Below the pieces are notes generated by a model that had not been told where the DNA came from, did no database searches, and saw only the letters and a program-made list of their open reading frames with translations. Below are positions 21,403 to 32,683 of a DNA stretch of 64,000 nucleotides, in pieces. Source of the DNA: Timema cristinae (lineage: Eukaryota > Arthropoda > Insecta > Phasmatodea > Timematidae). The DNA is taken from positions 28,733,548 to 28,797,547 of the forward strand of contig JBCFYV010011135.1 of the NCBI GenBank assembly GCA_039000515.1, written 5' to 3'. Position 1 is the first letter of the stretch. Every line of letters starts with the position of its first letter. The translations under genes and the position numbers were made by a program.

Positions 21403-22190
21403 TAGATGGCTGGTATATATTTGCTTATGGTATTGATCACAAACTAGCTCACCCTAGCGTTCAATACTTCTACCAATAGAAAATGTAGGTTTTCTTCGAA
21501 TGGATAATGTCGTTATAATCATCCATTCATATACCGGTTTAAAAAAAAAAAGTTCAAGAATGAAAAATGTTCTCTCTTCAATAAAAAATAAAACATCGTT
21601 CATATATTGACATGGAGGCAGATTTACGACTGGTCATTTCATATAATAAACAAACAAAAAACAAAATTGATGAATTTATATCGTGGGTTTCACATTAAAA
21701 TCGAAGGTAGATATATTATTATTATTATTAATCCCCTCAAAAAAAAAATAGAAAACGTTATCTAAAAAAAGTCCCAAATTCTACAGTAAAAAAATCTTTA
21801 AATTATTCGGTCTCAAAAAGAAGAGAAATATAAAAAAAAGAGTGTCAAGGTCAACATAAAATGTACAAGTCTAAGCACATACATCTACTTTTAAGACTCT
21901 AGTTAAAATTCTTTTAAACACCAATAATTTGATGACTTTATCTCATTTTATTTTACACAATGTATTTATTTCATAACCCCCCCCCCCCTCTCCTCCTATC
22001 CCTGCTCGTTAGTTTTATTAATGTGTCCGAAACGATACTTCCAAATATAAATTTGAAATATCTATTTCGTGAAAAGTGTTGTTCTGACTGCATCTAATAT
22101 GCCCAGCCAAGGTAGAGGGTCAGATAGTCCCAACTAATGACACACCCAGGTAAAGTGGACGCCGGATTCCTTACCGAGGCTTAGGGCCCT
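21403..22190. other. AT-rich stretch, nothing recognised
   Basis: A-rich tracts, a short ATT run (about 21,716-21,730) and a C tract (about 21,979-21,988). Confidence 0.35.
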
Positions 22191-22223
22191 TTTACACAGA
22201 CGTTTTGTGTCGCGGTGACAATA
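22190..22223 (+). repeat. Flank repeat of the 66-bp array (left)
   Basis: CCTTTTACACAGACG..TTTTGTGTCGCGGTGACA recurs in the same orientation at about 23,047-23,085 (CCTTTTATACAGGCG..TTTCGTGTCGCTGTG), bracketing the array. It may mark the borders of an element; family not identified. Confidence 0.5.
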
Positions 22224-22955
22224 TGTCGAGCGTTCTATAAATACACAGGTTGGCAATGGGTGTTTTCATACTCTGTCACGTGTCGGTCATGTCGAGCGTT
22301 CTATAAATACACAGGTTGGCAATGGGTGTTTTCATACTCTGTCACGTGTCGGTCATGTCGAGCGTTCTATAAATACACAGGATGGCAATGGGGTGTTTTT
22401 CATACTCTGTCACGTGTCGGTCATGTCGAGCGTTCTATAAAACACAGGTTGGCAATGGGTGTTTTCATACTCTGTCACGTGTCGGTCATGTCGAGTGTTC
22501 TATAAATACACAGGTTGGCATTGGGTGTTTTCATACTCTGTCACGTGTCGGTCATGTCGAGTGTTCTATAAATACACAGGTTGGCAATGGGTGTTTTCAT
22601 ACTCTGTCACGTGTCGGTCATGTCGAGTGTTCTATAAATACACAGGTTGGCAATGGGTGTTTTTATACTCTGTCACGTGTCGGTCATGTCGAGTGTTCTA
22701 TAAATACACAGGTTGGCAATGGGTGTTTTCATACTCTGTCACGTGTCGGTCATGTCGAGTGTTCTATAAATACACAGGTTGGCAATGGGTGTTTTTATAC
22801 TCTGTCACGTGTCGGTCATGTCGAGTGTTCTATAAATACACAGGTTGGCAATGGGTGATTTCATACTCTGTTACGTGTCGGTCATGTCGAGCGTTCTATA
22901 AATACACAGGTTGGCAATGGGTGTTTTCATACTCTGTCACGTGTCGGTCATGTGG
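22224..22955. repeat. 66-bp minisatellite, about 11 copies
   Basis: Unit GTCGAGCGTTCTATAAATAC + ACAGGTTGGCAATGGGTG + TTTTCATACTCTGTCACGTG + TCGGTCAT. The period is divisible by three, which creates long overlapping plus-strand frames with a 22-residue repeat; these are artefacts. Every unit has a TATAAATA and a CACGTG palindrome. Confidence 0.95.
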
Positions 22956-23046
22956 CGTTCTGAAAAGCGTGTCGTCGTAATCTAGAAAACGCTGCGACAT
23001 GAATGACGCACGGTAAACTCACAAGATACATTACTTTAAATGGCGC

Positions 23047-23086
23047 CTTTTATACAGGCGTCAACTTTCGTGTCGCTGTGTTGGCC
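23047..23086 (+). repeat. Flank repeat of the 66-bp array (right)
   Basis: Direct-repeat partner of 22,190-22,223. Confidence 0.5.
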
Positions 23087-23168
23087 TAAACAGCAGGGCA
23101 GCCAACCTCAAAGGTTGAAACCTTAGTGTACTTCTGTTGCAGATTTTATTTTTAACTTTGAAATAATA

Positions 23169-23442
23169 TTATTATTAGCATCGCGTCTTAATACCCGTTC
23201 CGGTTATACGCACTTACACTAATGTGTAATGGTAGGGTGATTGTGAAATGAAATGGAGGACCTACAGTTTAACGTGGGATTCGAACCACGGTGGAGGCCT
23301 GGCATTCCTCACATTCACAAGATGTCTTGTCAGAGGTGAAGGAAGGGTTTGGTAATCAGATAAATCGGTGCCGGACCGAGGATTGAACCCCGGACCCCAG
23401 CACATGAGTCCGACACCTTACCCCTAAGCCACCAGGTACCCT
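23169..23442 (-). mobile_element. SINE-C, full length
   Basis: Reversed tail with an ATT run, through to CTAAGCCACCAGGTACCC. The internal second B-box-like site here is perfect (reverse of GGTTCGAATCC), unlike most other copies (GGTTCGGATCC). Confidence 0.92.
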
Positions 23443-23479
23443 TGAAATAATAATATTAATAGTTGAGCGATTATAAATA

Positions 23480-23665
23480 TCACTTGTATAAATATATATA
23501 TTTCCTATATAAAAACGTCAAGAATTGAAAATAGACAAATATATTCTGAAGAAGTATCGTTTTAAAATACCCATAATGATATTAAGGGGGGGGGGGGGGG
23601 AGATGTTAATTTTGCTTAAGTTAAACACCGATGAGAAAACCTTTAAACGGAAATTTAGAAGACTA
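23480..23665. repeat. 220-bp duplicated block with G tract, copy 2
   Basis: Partner of 20,577-20,800, lacking about 40 bp in the middle. The G tract is about 15 bases long here. A more diverged third copy may lie at 25,860-25,965. Confidence 0.8.
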
Positions 23666-24100
23666 GGAGTAATTTCCCTCCAGGGTATATTTCACTGTTT
23701 GCATCATCAGAATATTTATCTTTAAACTAGTTAAGATAATCCCTCTTCCCCCCCCCCCCTATGTTAAATACCCTGCTAATATATTCACCCTACTCAAACC
23801 GGGTCACATGCACCATGGAGCACAATAGATGGTGATTGGTTTATAGAGATATCAAGAGGATGGCCGGGGAGACAAAATGCCTCTAGAATCTTCTACGCAT
23901 ATATCTTTATTGAAATTGTAAGAGGCAGTCTAGCCAGTGTGACAGCATCCTAAGACACCCGCAAACATTGATACATTTCTTATCAATTCTACCCTCCTCA
24001 TATCTACACCCAAATCATTGTTCAAGTAACTGCAGATCTTACGGAGAAAAGTTTTATTTTCGCTTTCAAACCCAGACTTAGTCGAATAATTTTCTTGAAC
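23666..24100. other. Unannotated stretch
   Basis: A C tract at about 23,749-23,758; otherwise unique AT-rich sequence. Confidence 0.35.
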
Positions 24101-24325
24101 AGTGAAACAAAATTGTAGCACAACTTCCTTCGGATGGGGAAGTAAATCCGTCGGTCTAGTGTCGATTGTGGCTTGTAAAATAACCCTGGAAGGTATACGA
24201 ATATATCTTTCCCGGCAACATTGGTAGGCCCTTTCGTTATCGCTCTTAGAAATTCTCGTGTGCTGATATAATCAGTTGGTTCAGAAAGTGCACGTTAAAT
24301 ATCTCAAATAAATAAAATCAATAAA
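24101..24325 (+). mobile_element. SINE-A, 5'-truncated
   Basis: The tRNA-like head is missing; the body starts near GTAGCACAACTTCCTTCGG and the 3' end is complete (GTTCAGAAAGTGCACG, CTCAAATAAATAAAATC). Confidence 0.85.
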
Positions 24326-24335
24326 TGTATCTTCT

Positions 24336-24545
24336 ACCCTCTCTCAGTTAACTGTTGCCAAATCTCCTCGCTCTCAGTTATGTCAGGAGGTGGTGTGCTA
24401 GGGTAAGAAGAGCTACTGGCAACATCGACTAACCAGCGTTGCCAAACTTGTCCTATATTTGAGGGGTAATAGACCACACGAAAACGAGAAATGGCAACGT
24501 TGTTTCCCAATAAGTAGCCATACAGCTACCTCAGAGATGATATCA
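24336..24545 (+). mobile_element. Dispersed 80-bp-array element, single-unit version
   Basis: Left flank matches 6,198-6,355 and is followed by one diverged 80-bp unit (TTTCCCAATAAGTAGCCATAC, CTCAGAGATGATAT). This shows the element without array expansion. Confidence 0.65.
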
Positions 24546-25164
24546 AGTGTACACTATTAATTATGGATATGTGCATAACAAGACTCGTGCACATAAAATA
24601 AACTAACGCCTTTATCTACGTAGCACCACGGTAACTTTTTTTTTATGACGTTTAGAAAACTGTCTCATCTTCGCTAACGATTTCAAAATTATTTTAAAGG
24701 CATAAAAACCTTGTCATCTCTTTCGAAGATTGTCGGAACATCTTTTGTAAGATATATATCTTTCATCCTCTTAAAACGACAAACGAGAGGAAAAAGGGAG
24801 TATTTTATTGTTATCATCAGCTCGAACCGAGTGGGTAACAAGAATTATTTCTCTCAATCGGTGTTAAAAGGAGCTAACCCCTCCCAACCCCGCCCCTCCT
24901 ACCCATAAAGAACTCGCAAAAGTTCCGACTTTATTTCAATCACGCACTATCCTACTCCCTAAGGGCGAATAGTAATGACTGCGGTGTTATAGTCGGTTCG
25001 CAGTAAACATTGAGACATTCCCCTCCGGTTGAAAAATTGCTCAAGTCTGTTTTTTGTGACCCACCTGAACAATATGATTTGCCCACTTTGCCCACACTGC
25101 GTCTCACTGCACATTATTCAGGTTGTACGCATGCGTACCTTCTTTCTTTTTTTAGCACCGCTTC
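24546..25164. other. Unannotated stretch
   Basis: No recognised repeat or gene. CACATTATTCAGGTTGTACGC at about 25,110 resembles a reversed SINE-B tail fragment. Confidence 0.35.
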
Positions 25165-25432
25165 TTTACTTCTGTTTTGAAGGCCCGGGGTTCAATCCTC
25201 GGTCCCGACACAGATTTATCTGATTACTAAACCCTTCCTTCACCTCTGACAAGACGTGTATTAACCACAACTTGTGAATATGAGGAATGCCAGGCCTCCA
25301 CCGTGGTTCGGATCCCACGTTAAACTGTAGCTCCTCCATTTCATTTCACAATCACCCTACCATTACACATTAGCGTAAGTGCATACAAACCGAACGGGTA
25401 GTAAGACGTGGTGCTAATAATAATAATTTACT
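25165..25432 (+). mobile_element. SINE-C, head truncated
   Basis: Begins around the B box (GGGGTTCAATCCTCGG) and runs to AACGGGTAGTAAGACGTGG and a short AAT tail. Confidence 0.9.
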
Positions 25433-25497
25433 TCTGTTTCGATTATATGTTACACATCCTTATTTGTCAATTAATAAAGATAATCAGATTTGATTTA

Positions 25498-25782
25498 ATA
25501 TTATTATTATTATTACTGCGTCTTACTAACCGTTCGGGTTATACGCTAACGTGTAATGGTAGGGTGATTGTGAGATGAAATGAAGGACCTACAGTTTAAC
25601 GTGGGATCCGAACCACGGTGGAGGCCTGACATTCCACACATTCACAAGTTATGATTAATACACGTCTTGTCAGAGATGAAGGAAGGGTTTGGTAATCAGA
25701 TAAATCTGTACCGGGACGAGGATTGAACCCCGGCCGCCAGCACAGGAGTCCGACACCTTACCCCTAGACTGCCAGGTCACCA
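25498..25782 (-). mobile_element. SINE-C, full length
   Basis: ATT run, reversed tail, through to CTAGACTGCCAGGTCACC. Forms an inverted pair with the copy 65 bp upstream. Confidence 0.92.
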
Positions 25783-26344
25783 TCTAATTTATATTATAGT
25801 TGGCAGTAAATATCAACGTAACGCAAAATTATTCTGTTAATTTCTATAGTCCACCCAAGAAAAATATTCTTGAATGACAATGGGGGGGGGGGGGGGGGAT
25901 GGTTATTCTAGAAACTAAAACCTCCATAAAAAGACCTGTTGGTAAACGGAGGGACGACACTCGTGTTAATATTCACCGAACAGTCAGGGCCTGCGTTCGT
26001 CGAGAAAAAAAACCCATTTATTTCCTATTAATCATCGAATTTGAGTCATAACTATTATTGAATAACGCCAGTCACTAGATGTGATCAATCACATTTTAAT
26101 TACTACATTTCCCTAAGATGTAATGTATATTCACCCCGTTCAATACAGCAATGACTCTAAGTAAATAATTCATTAAATTCATAAGTGATTTCAATTATAA
26201 ACTGATAAAAAAATCTCCACAATGAACTATACCCGCATGTAGTGAGTCCATGTCAAGAAACAAATAATATTACAAATATATTGCCTTCCGCGGGGCGTGA
26301 ACCACGAGTTGTAAAACTACAAGTATGACTATCAACGTGTAGGC
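25783..26344. other. Unannotated stretch with a long G tract
   Basis: A G tract of about 15-16 at 25,883-25,898; sequence around it loosely resembles the duplicated block at 20.6 and 23.5 kb. Confidence 0.35.
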
Positions 26345-26584
26345 ACGAATAGTAACATTACACTACCAGTTCGGGTTTAGCGTTTATGTATTAATTATGC
26401 TAATAGTTTTTAGGGGTTTAGGGGTTTATATTTAAAGGAAACGTACCCACATTTGCGTGGAAAGAGAGTGAAAAACTACTTTGGAAAAGTCAACCTCCGA
26501 ACACCTAATTCGAGCCTAGGTCTCCCCGTCATCTAGTCTACTGCAAGAGTAGCACCTTAAGCTATGAGGCCACCAAAGTGGGTT
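26345..26584 (-). mobile_element. SINE-B, full length, diverged
   Basis: Reversed tail eroded; body CCCACATTTGCGTGGAAAGA; head GCTATGAGGCCACCAAAGTGG. Confidence 0.8.
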
Positions 26585-27009
26585 AAAATTAATTTAGTTT
26601 GTAAGTCACATGTTGAAAAACAACAACAGATAATTCAGAGAGTGCACTTTAAATAAACACATTTTCAAAACTAAATATATTCATTTTTAAACATGGAGTT
26701 ATGTATTGAAAAAAATAAACTGAAAGTAGAAAAAGTTACGTAACAATTTCGAAAGAGAAAATAAAATATTTCGAGCGAAAGACGCCGTCTAGTGTAAGTT
26801 ATAAAAATACTTCCGTCCACGTCAGTGACAAGAACCAAGGGATGGGGGGGAACAAAAGTTTTCCATATTTCAAACTCTCGTTTCCGCGTCAGGCCTAAGA
26901 GTTTGACTAAAGAGAAAGAGGGTTGGAGGGCACGCTATTGAAGTTCAAGGTCACACATAACCTGGCGGTGAAAAGTGTGTTCACAACCTGAATGACAATA
27001 GAAAAAATC
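26585..27009. other. Unannotated stretch
   Basis: No feature recognised. Confidence 0.35.
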
Positions 27010-27750
27010 ACAGGTTTAGGTTTTGAATTGCCGACACTTGTAAATTATCACTGTTTTGTCAGAAATAATAAGTTTTTAAATTACATGTTATATTTTACAT
27101 TAAAAATAACATTAATTTAAGATTTCTCACATTATTTCATTACTTTTAATAATTTATTTCCATACAATCTGAAACAATATTTTAAACTTAGTTAAAAGTA
27201 TTTATTCTTCGTTTCGGAATGTTATATGCAATATAGTGCATACATCAATATTTTTTAATAAAAGCATCGTATTTACTTGGAAAAGAAAAAAAATACCTGT
27301 ACTTCTTTTTATTTATAATAGATTATTTTATGATTATTTTATCGTATTTCTAAGTATTTAAATGAATAAAATATTTTATCCGCTGAGTGAATGTGTATTG
27401 TAAAGAACTTGTTTCCACCATGTTCAATAACATTATTTGAATACGTCGGTCGCCATTTTTAAGCTATATTCGTTATACCTTTTGTAAAAGTGGTGTAAAT
27501 AAAAAAATGTTTAAGTGGACTAAAACGTTAAATAAGCTCCTTGTGTTCGACCTAGAATAAATATAAATAATATTGGCCTAAATTACTGTGGTAAACTATA
27601 ACATTCATACGTTACCATATGTTTTAATTACAGTTATCCAAAGTGAGAGATGTCAGGTGCTGGTTTAGTAATACATTACGGACTATTTCTAGTAACTTTT
27701 TGAGCTGTCATCCAAGTAAACTCGGGTCGTGAATGTACTATAAGTCTATT
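27010..27750. repeat. 740-bp duplicated block, copy 2
   Basis: Partner of 17,735-18,480, same orientation, about 9.3 kb away. Confidence 0.85.
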
Positions 27751-28460
27751 GCAATATTCACACCAATAACATGCCTAACACAGTCGAGACACTTGTGGGA
27801 ACTTTTCTTAGCGAAGATCACCCCCACTCACCCCCCAACACACTTCCATAACCACCTTTACAAGCGCCGTTTCTTAGCTGCCAGATTGCCTACTAGTTTC
27901 ACTTTTTTATTTTTAATAAAAAAAGTTTTACATATTTTATCAGAACCTGTTTTCACACAAGCCTTCTTTTCTCTTCCCCCCCCCCCCCCCCATATTCATA
28001 TTCAATTTTGTAAAGAAAAATAAAAGTTAGAAGGATCTTTTTTTTTAACGAACGTTTTGAATATTTTAAACTACGTGTCGTATTTATGAGACTCGGCATG
28101 GAAGGTGAGGGTGAGGAGGATCGGGAGTTTTCGACGTGTGTGCCGTGCCATCTCTCGGACAGTGGACGAAACACCCTTTCAGGGAAATACAGATTTGCAT
28201 CTGAGAGAAGTAACTTAATTAGAGCTTATAACACGCTTCAGTAACCGAAAGGTCTGAAGTTCGTCACCCACCGCATTGTATCGGAACGGATAAGAACGAT
28301 TGTATTAAAAAAAAAACGAATGGAAACGAATTTTGTCCACGCGCTGGTTCAGAATTCAATTCATATCGGTCGTAAGACAGCAACCGAAAGGGAACATCTA
28401 TTTTAGTGATTTGGTGATAGTGATATCAGCAGTGGAGAGCAGGTAATGGTGCTTGTTGTA
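27751..28460. other. Unannotated stretch
   Basis: A C tract of about 14 (27,977-27,990) causes proline/glycine-run frames on both strands that are not considered coding. Confidence 0.35.
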
Positions 28461-28806
28461 GCATTTATCACTGGCGGATCAGGAAATATTATTTTGGGTG
28501 TTTGACATTTCTTTCGAGTTATATCATTGAACCTCCTCTCTGCAGAGTTTGGCCACTTTCTCTCACACTGTTCGTTCGTTTCCACAGGGAATGTGGGTCA
28601 ATTTCTCCCTTAGAAATAGCATTGTTCAGTGGCGGATCAGGAAATATTATTTTGGGTGGTTGACATTAATTCTTAATAATAATAATTCCTCATCCGCCAC
28701 TGATAAATGCTATTCTTATGGAGAAAATGACCTACCTCCCCAGATAAGAGAAACAATGTGGGAGAAAGTGACCCAACTTCTCAATGTGGAAGATCAATGT
28801 CATTCT
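28461..28806. mobile_element. Nested palindrome with hAT-type ends
   Basis: A 76-bp core (28,627-28,702) begins CAGTGGCGGATCAGG and ends CCTCATCCGCCACTG. It sits at the centre of a larger palindrome whose arms, about 28,523-28,626 and 28,703-28,806, pair imperfectly (GCTATT.CTTA.GGAGAAA, TGACC.AC, TGTG.GAGAAAGTG). A further copy of the end, CACTGGCGGATCAGG, preceded by GCATTTAT, occurs at 28,461-28,483. No 8-bp TSD found. No transposase. Confidence 0.7.
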
Positions 28807-28869
28807 TATGGTAAAAGTGGGCTGAAACTCTAATATCAACCACTACTCACGCATTTTCCATTTTAACCC

Positions 28870-29108
28870 AATAACCCACTTCGGTGGCTGCGTGGTCAAA
28901 CGCGCTAGTATCGTGTTGGAATAGACTGCCGATGACGGAGAGATTGAGGTTCGAATCTCAGTCGGGTTTACTGAGAGTGGTTTTTCCAAAATGGTTTTCC
29001 AACAAAGTGCGGGTACACTACATCTAAATTTAGCCTTCCTAATTCCTAAAACCATTAGCGTAATTAGTAACTCAAATTAGTGGTAATACGCGATGCTAAA
29101 AAAAAATA
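28870..29108 (+). mobile_element. SINE-B, full length
   Basis: Head CCCACTTCGGTGGCTGCGTGG, B box GTTCGAATC, tail shortened and ending in an A run. Confidence 0.87.
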
Positions 29109-29117
29109 ATTGAACAA

Positions 29118-29160
29118 CCTGTATATGTGTGTAACCTAAACACGTAATAAGACGAGGTGA
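29118..29160 (+). mobile_element. Isolated SINE-B/C-type tail fragment
   Basis: GTGTGTAACCTAAACACGTAATAAGACGAGGTG resembles the last about 40 bp of SINE-B/C without any SINE body. It could be a severely truncated insertion. Confidence 0.5.
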
Positions 29161-29244
29161 TGGAAATAAAACGGGTTTATAATAAACTAAGACTTATAAG
29201 TCAACAATTGTACCCTACAGGCTACACCTTGAATCAGGCTGCCT

Positions 29245-29245
<1 letters not shown>

Positions 29246-29274
<29 letters not shown>
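29246..29274. repeat. (TA)n/(CA)n microsatellite
   Basis: About ten TA followed by five CA dinucleotides. Confidence 0.9.
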
Positions 29275-29276
<2 letters not shown>

Positions 29277-29299
29277 TGGCCGGACATACTGCCACTTTA

Positions 29300-29450
29300 A
29301 GCTGGATAATCGCGAATCTAGCGCATAAAGTCGGAACTAAAAGCACCAACCAATTGTGTCTGTAATATTTCTGTCTGCACCTGGGGCTACAGACACAATT
29401 GTTTGATGCATTTAGTTCCAACTGTATACACCAGAGTCCCGATTATCCGG
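29300..29450. mobile_element. Hairpin bounded by pogo-like ends
   Basis: GCTGGATAATCGCGAAT at about 29,306 and the reversed CCCGATTATCCGG at about 29,438 flank a stem whose arms (GGAACTAAAAGCACC..AATTGTGTCTGTA and TACAGACACAATT..GCATTTAGTTCC) lie at about 29,332-29,364 and 29,390-29,421. Confidence 0.65.
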
Positions 29451-29975
29451 CCTAACGTGATTACATCCCGGGCCGAATAAAACGGAATCCCAAGTGTAAA
29501 TAATTGTCAGTATGTGTTTACCTCATGTAATTACATCTCCCTTGACACATCTTCTGTTTCCAGCCACGTCAAGACAGTGCTGCTATCTACACCTCCCTTG
29601 ACACATCTTCTGTTTCCAGCCACGTCAAGACAGTGCTGCTCTCTACACCTCCCTGACATATCTTCTGTTCCAGCACGTCAAGCATGCTGCTATCTACACT
29701 CCTTGACACTCTTCTGTTTCAGCCACGTCAAGACAGTGCTGCTATCTACACCGATCAAGCAATAGTACTGTATCATACGCCAACCACATGCATAGCAGTT
29801 ATGCTTTTAGGTCTCCAATGTAACCGTTGTGAGGCGTTTGTGACCGATTTTTTTTTATTAATTACTAATGGATATGAACCGGTTTGTTTATTTTATAGCA
29901 CCCTTGTTAACATAGAGAACCGGACCGGATGATACGCTGAGCTGGATAATAGAAGGCCGGATAATCGCGACTAAT
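29430..29975. mobile_element. pogo/Tigger-like non-autonomous element with internal minisatellite
   Basis: Left end AGAGTCCCGATTATCCGGCC and right end, reversed, TTAGTCGCGATTATCCGGCC match at about 17 of 20 bases, and both lie next to TATACA/TGTATA (compatible with a TA target). CGATTATCCGG-type ends are typical of pogo/Tigger members of Tc1/mariner. The interior holds four copies of a 56-bp repeat. No transposase. Confidence 0.65.
29533..29752. repeat. 56-bp tandem repeat, about 4 copies
   Basis: Unit CTCCCTTGACACATCTTCTG + TTTCCAGCCACGTCAAGAC + AGTGCTGCTATCTACAC. The third and fourth copies have small deletions. Confidence 0.92.
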
Positions 29976-30102
29976 GTATATAGATGTTACATGGTCATAT
30001 CTTTCAAGACCAAACCATGATTTTAATTCTAGTTCTTAAATTAAGTGTAGTTTATTTACTTATTTTTGAAAAACTGATATAAATACTTTTGAATTGCCTC
30101 CC

Positions 30103-30337
30103 TTAAGCCGCCTCGGTGGCGTAGTTAGCTAACAGACTAGTTTCGTATTGAGCTAGACTGCCGAGGATGGAGAGATCCATGTTAGAATATCGGTGTGGGT
30201 GAACTGGGGGTGTTTTTTCCTAAATTTTCTTCCACACTCTGCCTCCACCACAAATGCGGGTTCACTTCCTCTAAATTCAACCCTCCCCAATTCCTAGCCC
30301 CTTAGCTACTAAAGCGTAAGACGCGGTGCTAAATAAA
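30103..30337 (+). mobile_element. SINE-B, full length, diverged
   Basis: Head GCCTCGGTGGCGTAGTTAGC. The B box is damaged (GTTAGAATA). The tail keeps GTAAGACGCGGTGCTAAAT but lacks the AACGGG part. Confidence 0.85.
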
Positions 30338-30970
30338 AAAAAAGGTCTCTAACGATTTTGTTTTAAATAGTTATCTGAAAGGTGTTTTACTTTATATATA
30401 ACAATGTGTACGTGTTTTTATTCTGGAGGAACTGTAGCTAAAATATTCATTTAAAACAAGCAATAATGTCTGTGGTTATTTTACCGACCCTTTTTCTCAC
30501 TTTTTGAAAGTGTCAAAGGGGGATGTTGGAGGGGAGGGTTGTGTCAGGTAGTCTGAAAGCTTGTTGACACAGGTCAGTTAATCTCGTTACCTACTAGATA
30601 GATATGAGCTGGCCTTTCTGACTGGTTCACTAGATTTCTCGTGTATGTTGTGTATACGAAATTATATTTACAGTCCAATTTTCATAGTAAGACAATTATA
30701 AAAGCCACTATATCTACTTCAAGTATTCATACGTCAAGTCATGTGATCTTCAATTGTCACTTTTGAAAGATATCATCATTTATAAAATCACACTAATAAT
30801 ATGTGTTCAATATTTACAAAAATAAATTGTATTATTTAACTGTTCTTCTTAATAAAACTGGACAAATAGTTTATTCATATTTTTTTTTCAATATAGACCA
30901 GGATTTTGGTATGAAGGCACTTTTAGAAAATACTTTTTTTGTAGTAAACATTGATAACATTTGACTATAT
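30338..30970. other. Unannotated stretch with one 51-bp-family monomer
   Basis: ACAGTCCAATTTTCATAGTAAGAC at about 30,671-30,694 is a lone diverged copy of the 51-bp unit seen at 3.0 and 60.4-63.4 kb. The rest is AT-rich without recognised features. Confidence 0.5.
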
Positions 30971-30974
30971 TATT

Positions 30975-31187
30975 CGATGTTCAAGAGTTCAAACCCAAAC
31001 GGAATCGATGAATTTTTTTTTTTAGAGATAAAAATCCGTAGCAAAACTTTCTTCGGAAGGGGAAGTAGATCCATTGATCCCATGTAAGAGAACCCTGGAC
31101 GGCATGTGAAAAACCTTTACAAAAAAAAAGTTGGTAAGACATTTCTCTCTCGGTTTAGAAAGTGCACGTTCAATACCTCAAATAAGT
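30975..31187 (+). mobile_element. SINE-A, 5'-truncated, diverged
   Basis: Starts near TTCAAACCCAAACGG (remnant of the B box and acceptor) and ends GAAAGTGCACGTTCAATACC. Confidence 0.75.
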
Positions 31188-31583
31188 GATTCTGAAAAAT
31201 ATGTACGTATTGTTTTATGGGTATTGATAATATTTATCAAAAGTGACCGATGCAGATCGCCGTATGAATATATAAACATTGCTTTAATAGCTTTAATGTA
31301 AAATAAAGGTTATTTTCTAAATCAAACAGACTATATGTCTATTATATTATTTTTCAAATAAATCCGAGTAAGACATTTACTAAGGTAACTGCGGGTAATA
31401 AAATCTAAAATACTGCATATAATCAATTGTTTTTATTGTTAATCAGTCTGATGGTACGATAGTAACAAATTATAAACTTAAAATGGCAACTTCTATCATA
31501 AACGAAAATAAAATTAAACATTTTTTTTATAAAAAATGCAAATAGGCCTTATTATATACTTTGGTAGGGTAATAAGGCCTATA
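31188..31583. other. AT-rich stretch, nothing recognised
   Basis: No repeat family or coding signal seen. Confidence 0.35.
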
Positions 31584-31646
31584 TTGGTGACCTGGTGGTC
31601 TAGGCATAAGGTGTCGGACTTCTGTGCTGGGGGTCCGGGGTTCAAT
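31584..31646 (+). mobile_element. SINE-C, head only
   Basis: TGACCTGGTGGTCTAGGCAT..GGGGTTCAAT: the tRNA-like part with A box TGGTCTAGGC and most of the B box, ending abruptly. The only 3'-truncated copy seen. Confidence 0.8.
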
Positions 31647-32202
31647 AAATACTAGTATCGAGAGTAAAATATCGATATTAGCAAAATGTTGATACTTTTT
31701 TCATATCCCTAGGTCCATACTATTAACGGGATATGATGGATGTGACTTTGTTGATAACAACATCTGTAAAAAAATAATTTTTAATATTATATGTCATTTT
31801 GATCGAAAAAAAAAGACTAGGGTAGACAAGTAATCAATGGGACAGCACTATAACGTAAAATGCCCTTAAGGGACTCTGGTAATGGATAGCTCTGTTCGAC
31901 ATGTACTGTAATCGGCCCCGTGAGGTAGCCATCAACAGCGATCCTGGCGTGGGAATCCGCAACTATTAAAACAGACTAGTCTGTCCTACAGTTCGTAATG
32001 ATAAAAAGTAATTAATTACATGTATTTTTTTTACGGGGCGTGGAAACACTATTTGAAGTCTTTTTTTTTTCGAGTTTAAAAAAAAAGTTTCGGTTCAAAA
32101 TGAATAAAATACTTTGTCGATAGATACGTTTACTTTGAATTTTTGAAATCTAGTCTATAAATCGTTTTGGAATATTTGTCATGGACAAAGTATTATTCTC
32201 TT
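31647..32202. other. Unannotated stretch
   Basis: A slightly GC-richer patch at 31,850-31,970; no recognised feature. Confidence 0.35.
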
Positions 32203-32250
32203 TTTAGACTGAACTACCGATGACGGGGAGAACGAGGTTCGAATTCTGTG
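32203..32250 (+). mobile_element. SINE-B fragment (anticodon to B-box region)
   Basis: AGACTGAACTACCGATGACGG then GAACGAGGTTCGAATTC. Confidence 0.6.
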
Positions 32251-32405
32251 AATGTCGCTATTACTGTTACTGTAGAAAATTTAACTTAAATAAATTTATT
32301 GAAGTAATATTTTATTAATTCTGGCGAAAATATTTGTTTACAAAATAACTGTAAGAACACTGACCTTAACTCGCACTGCACTGTCTTCCATGCTATCATA
32401 AGGTT

Positions 32406-32683
32406 ATTATTATTATTAGCACCGCGTCTTACTACCCGTCTGGGTTATATGCACTTACGCTAATGTGTAATGGTAGGGTGATTGAGAGATGAAATGGAGG
32501 ACCTACAGTTTAACGTGGGATCCGAACCACGGTGGAGGCCTGGCATTCCTCATTTTCACAAGAAGTCTTGTCAGAGGTGAAGGAAGGGTTTGGTAATCAG
32601 ATAAATCTTTGCCGGGACTGAGGATCGAACCCCGGCCGCCAGCACAGAAGTCTGACACCTTACCTCTAGACCACCAGGTCACC
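32406..32683 (-). mobile_element. SINE-C, full length, 13-bp TSD
   Basis: Flanked by CTATCATAAGGTT (32,393-32,405) and CTATCATGAGGTT (32,684-32,696), one mismatch. Includes the ATT run, the reversed tail, and the head ending CCACCAGGTCACC. Confidence 0.94.

Noticed and set aside
22215..22980. Plus-strand ORFs of 96-173 codons with a 22-residue repeat
   Set aside because: By-product of a 66-bp minisatellite whose length is a multiple of three.
27733..28174. Frames on both strands around a C tract
   Set aside because: Proline/glycine runs from a homopolymer; no domain.
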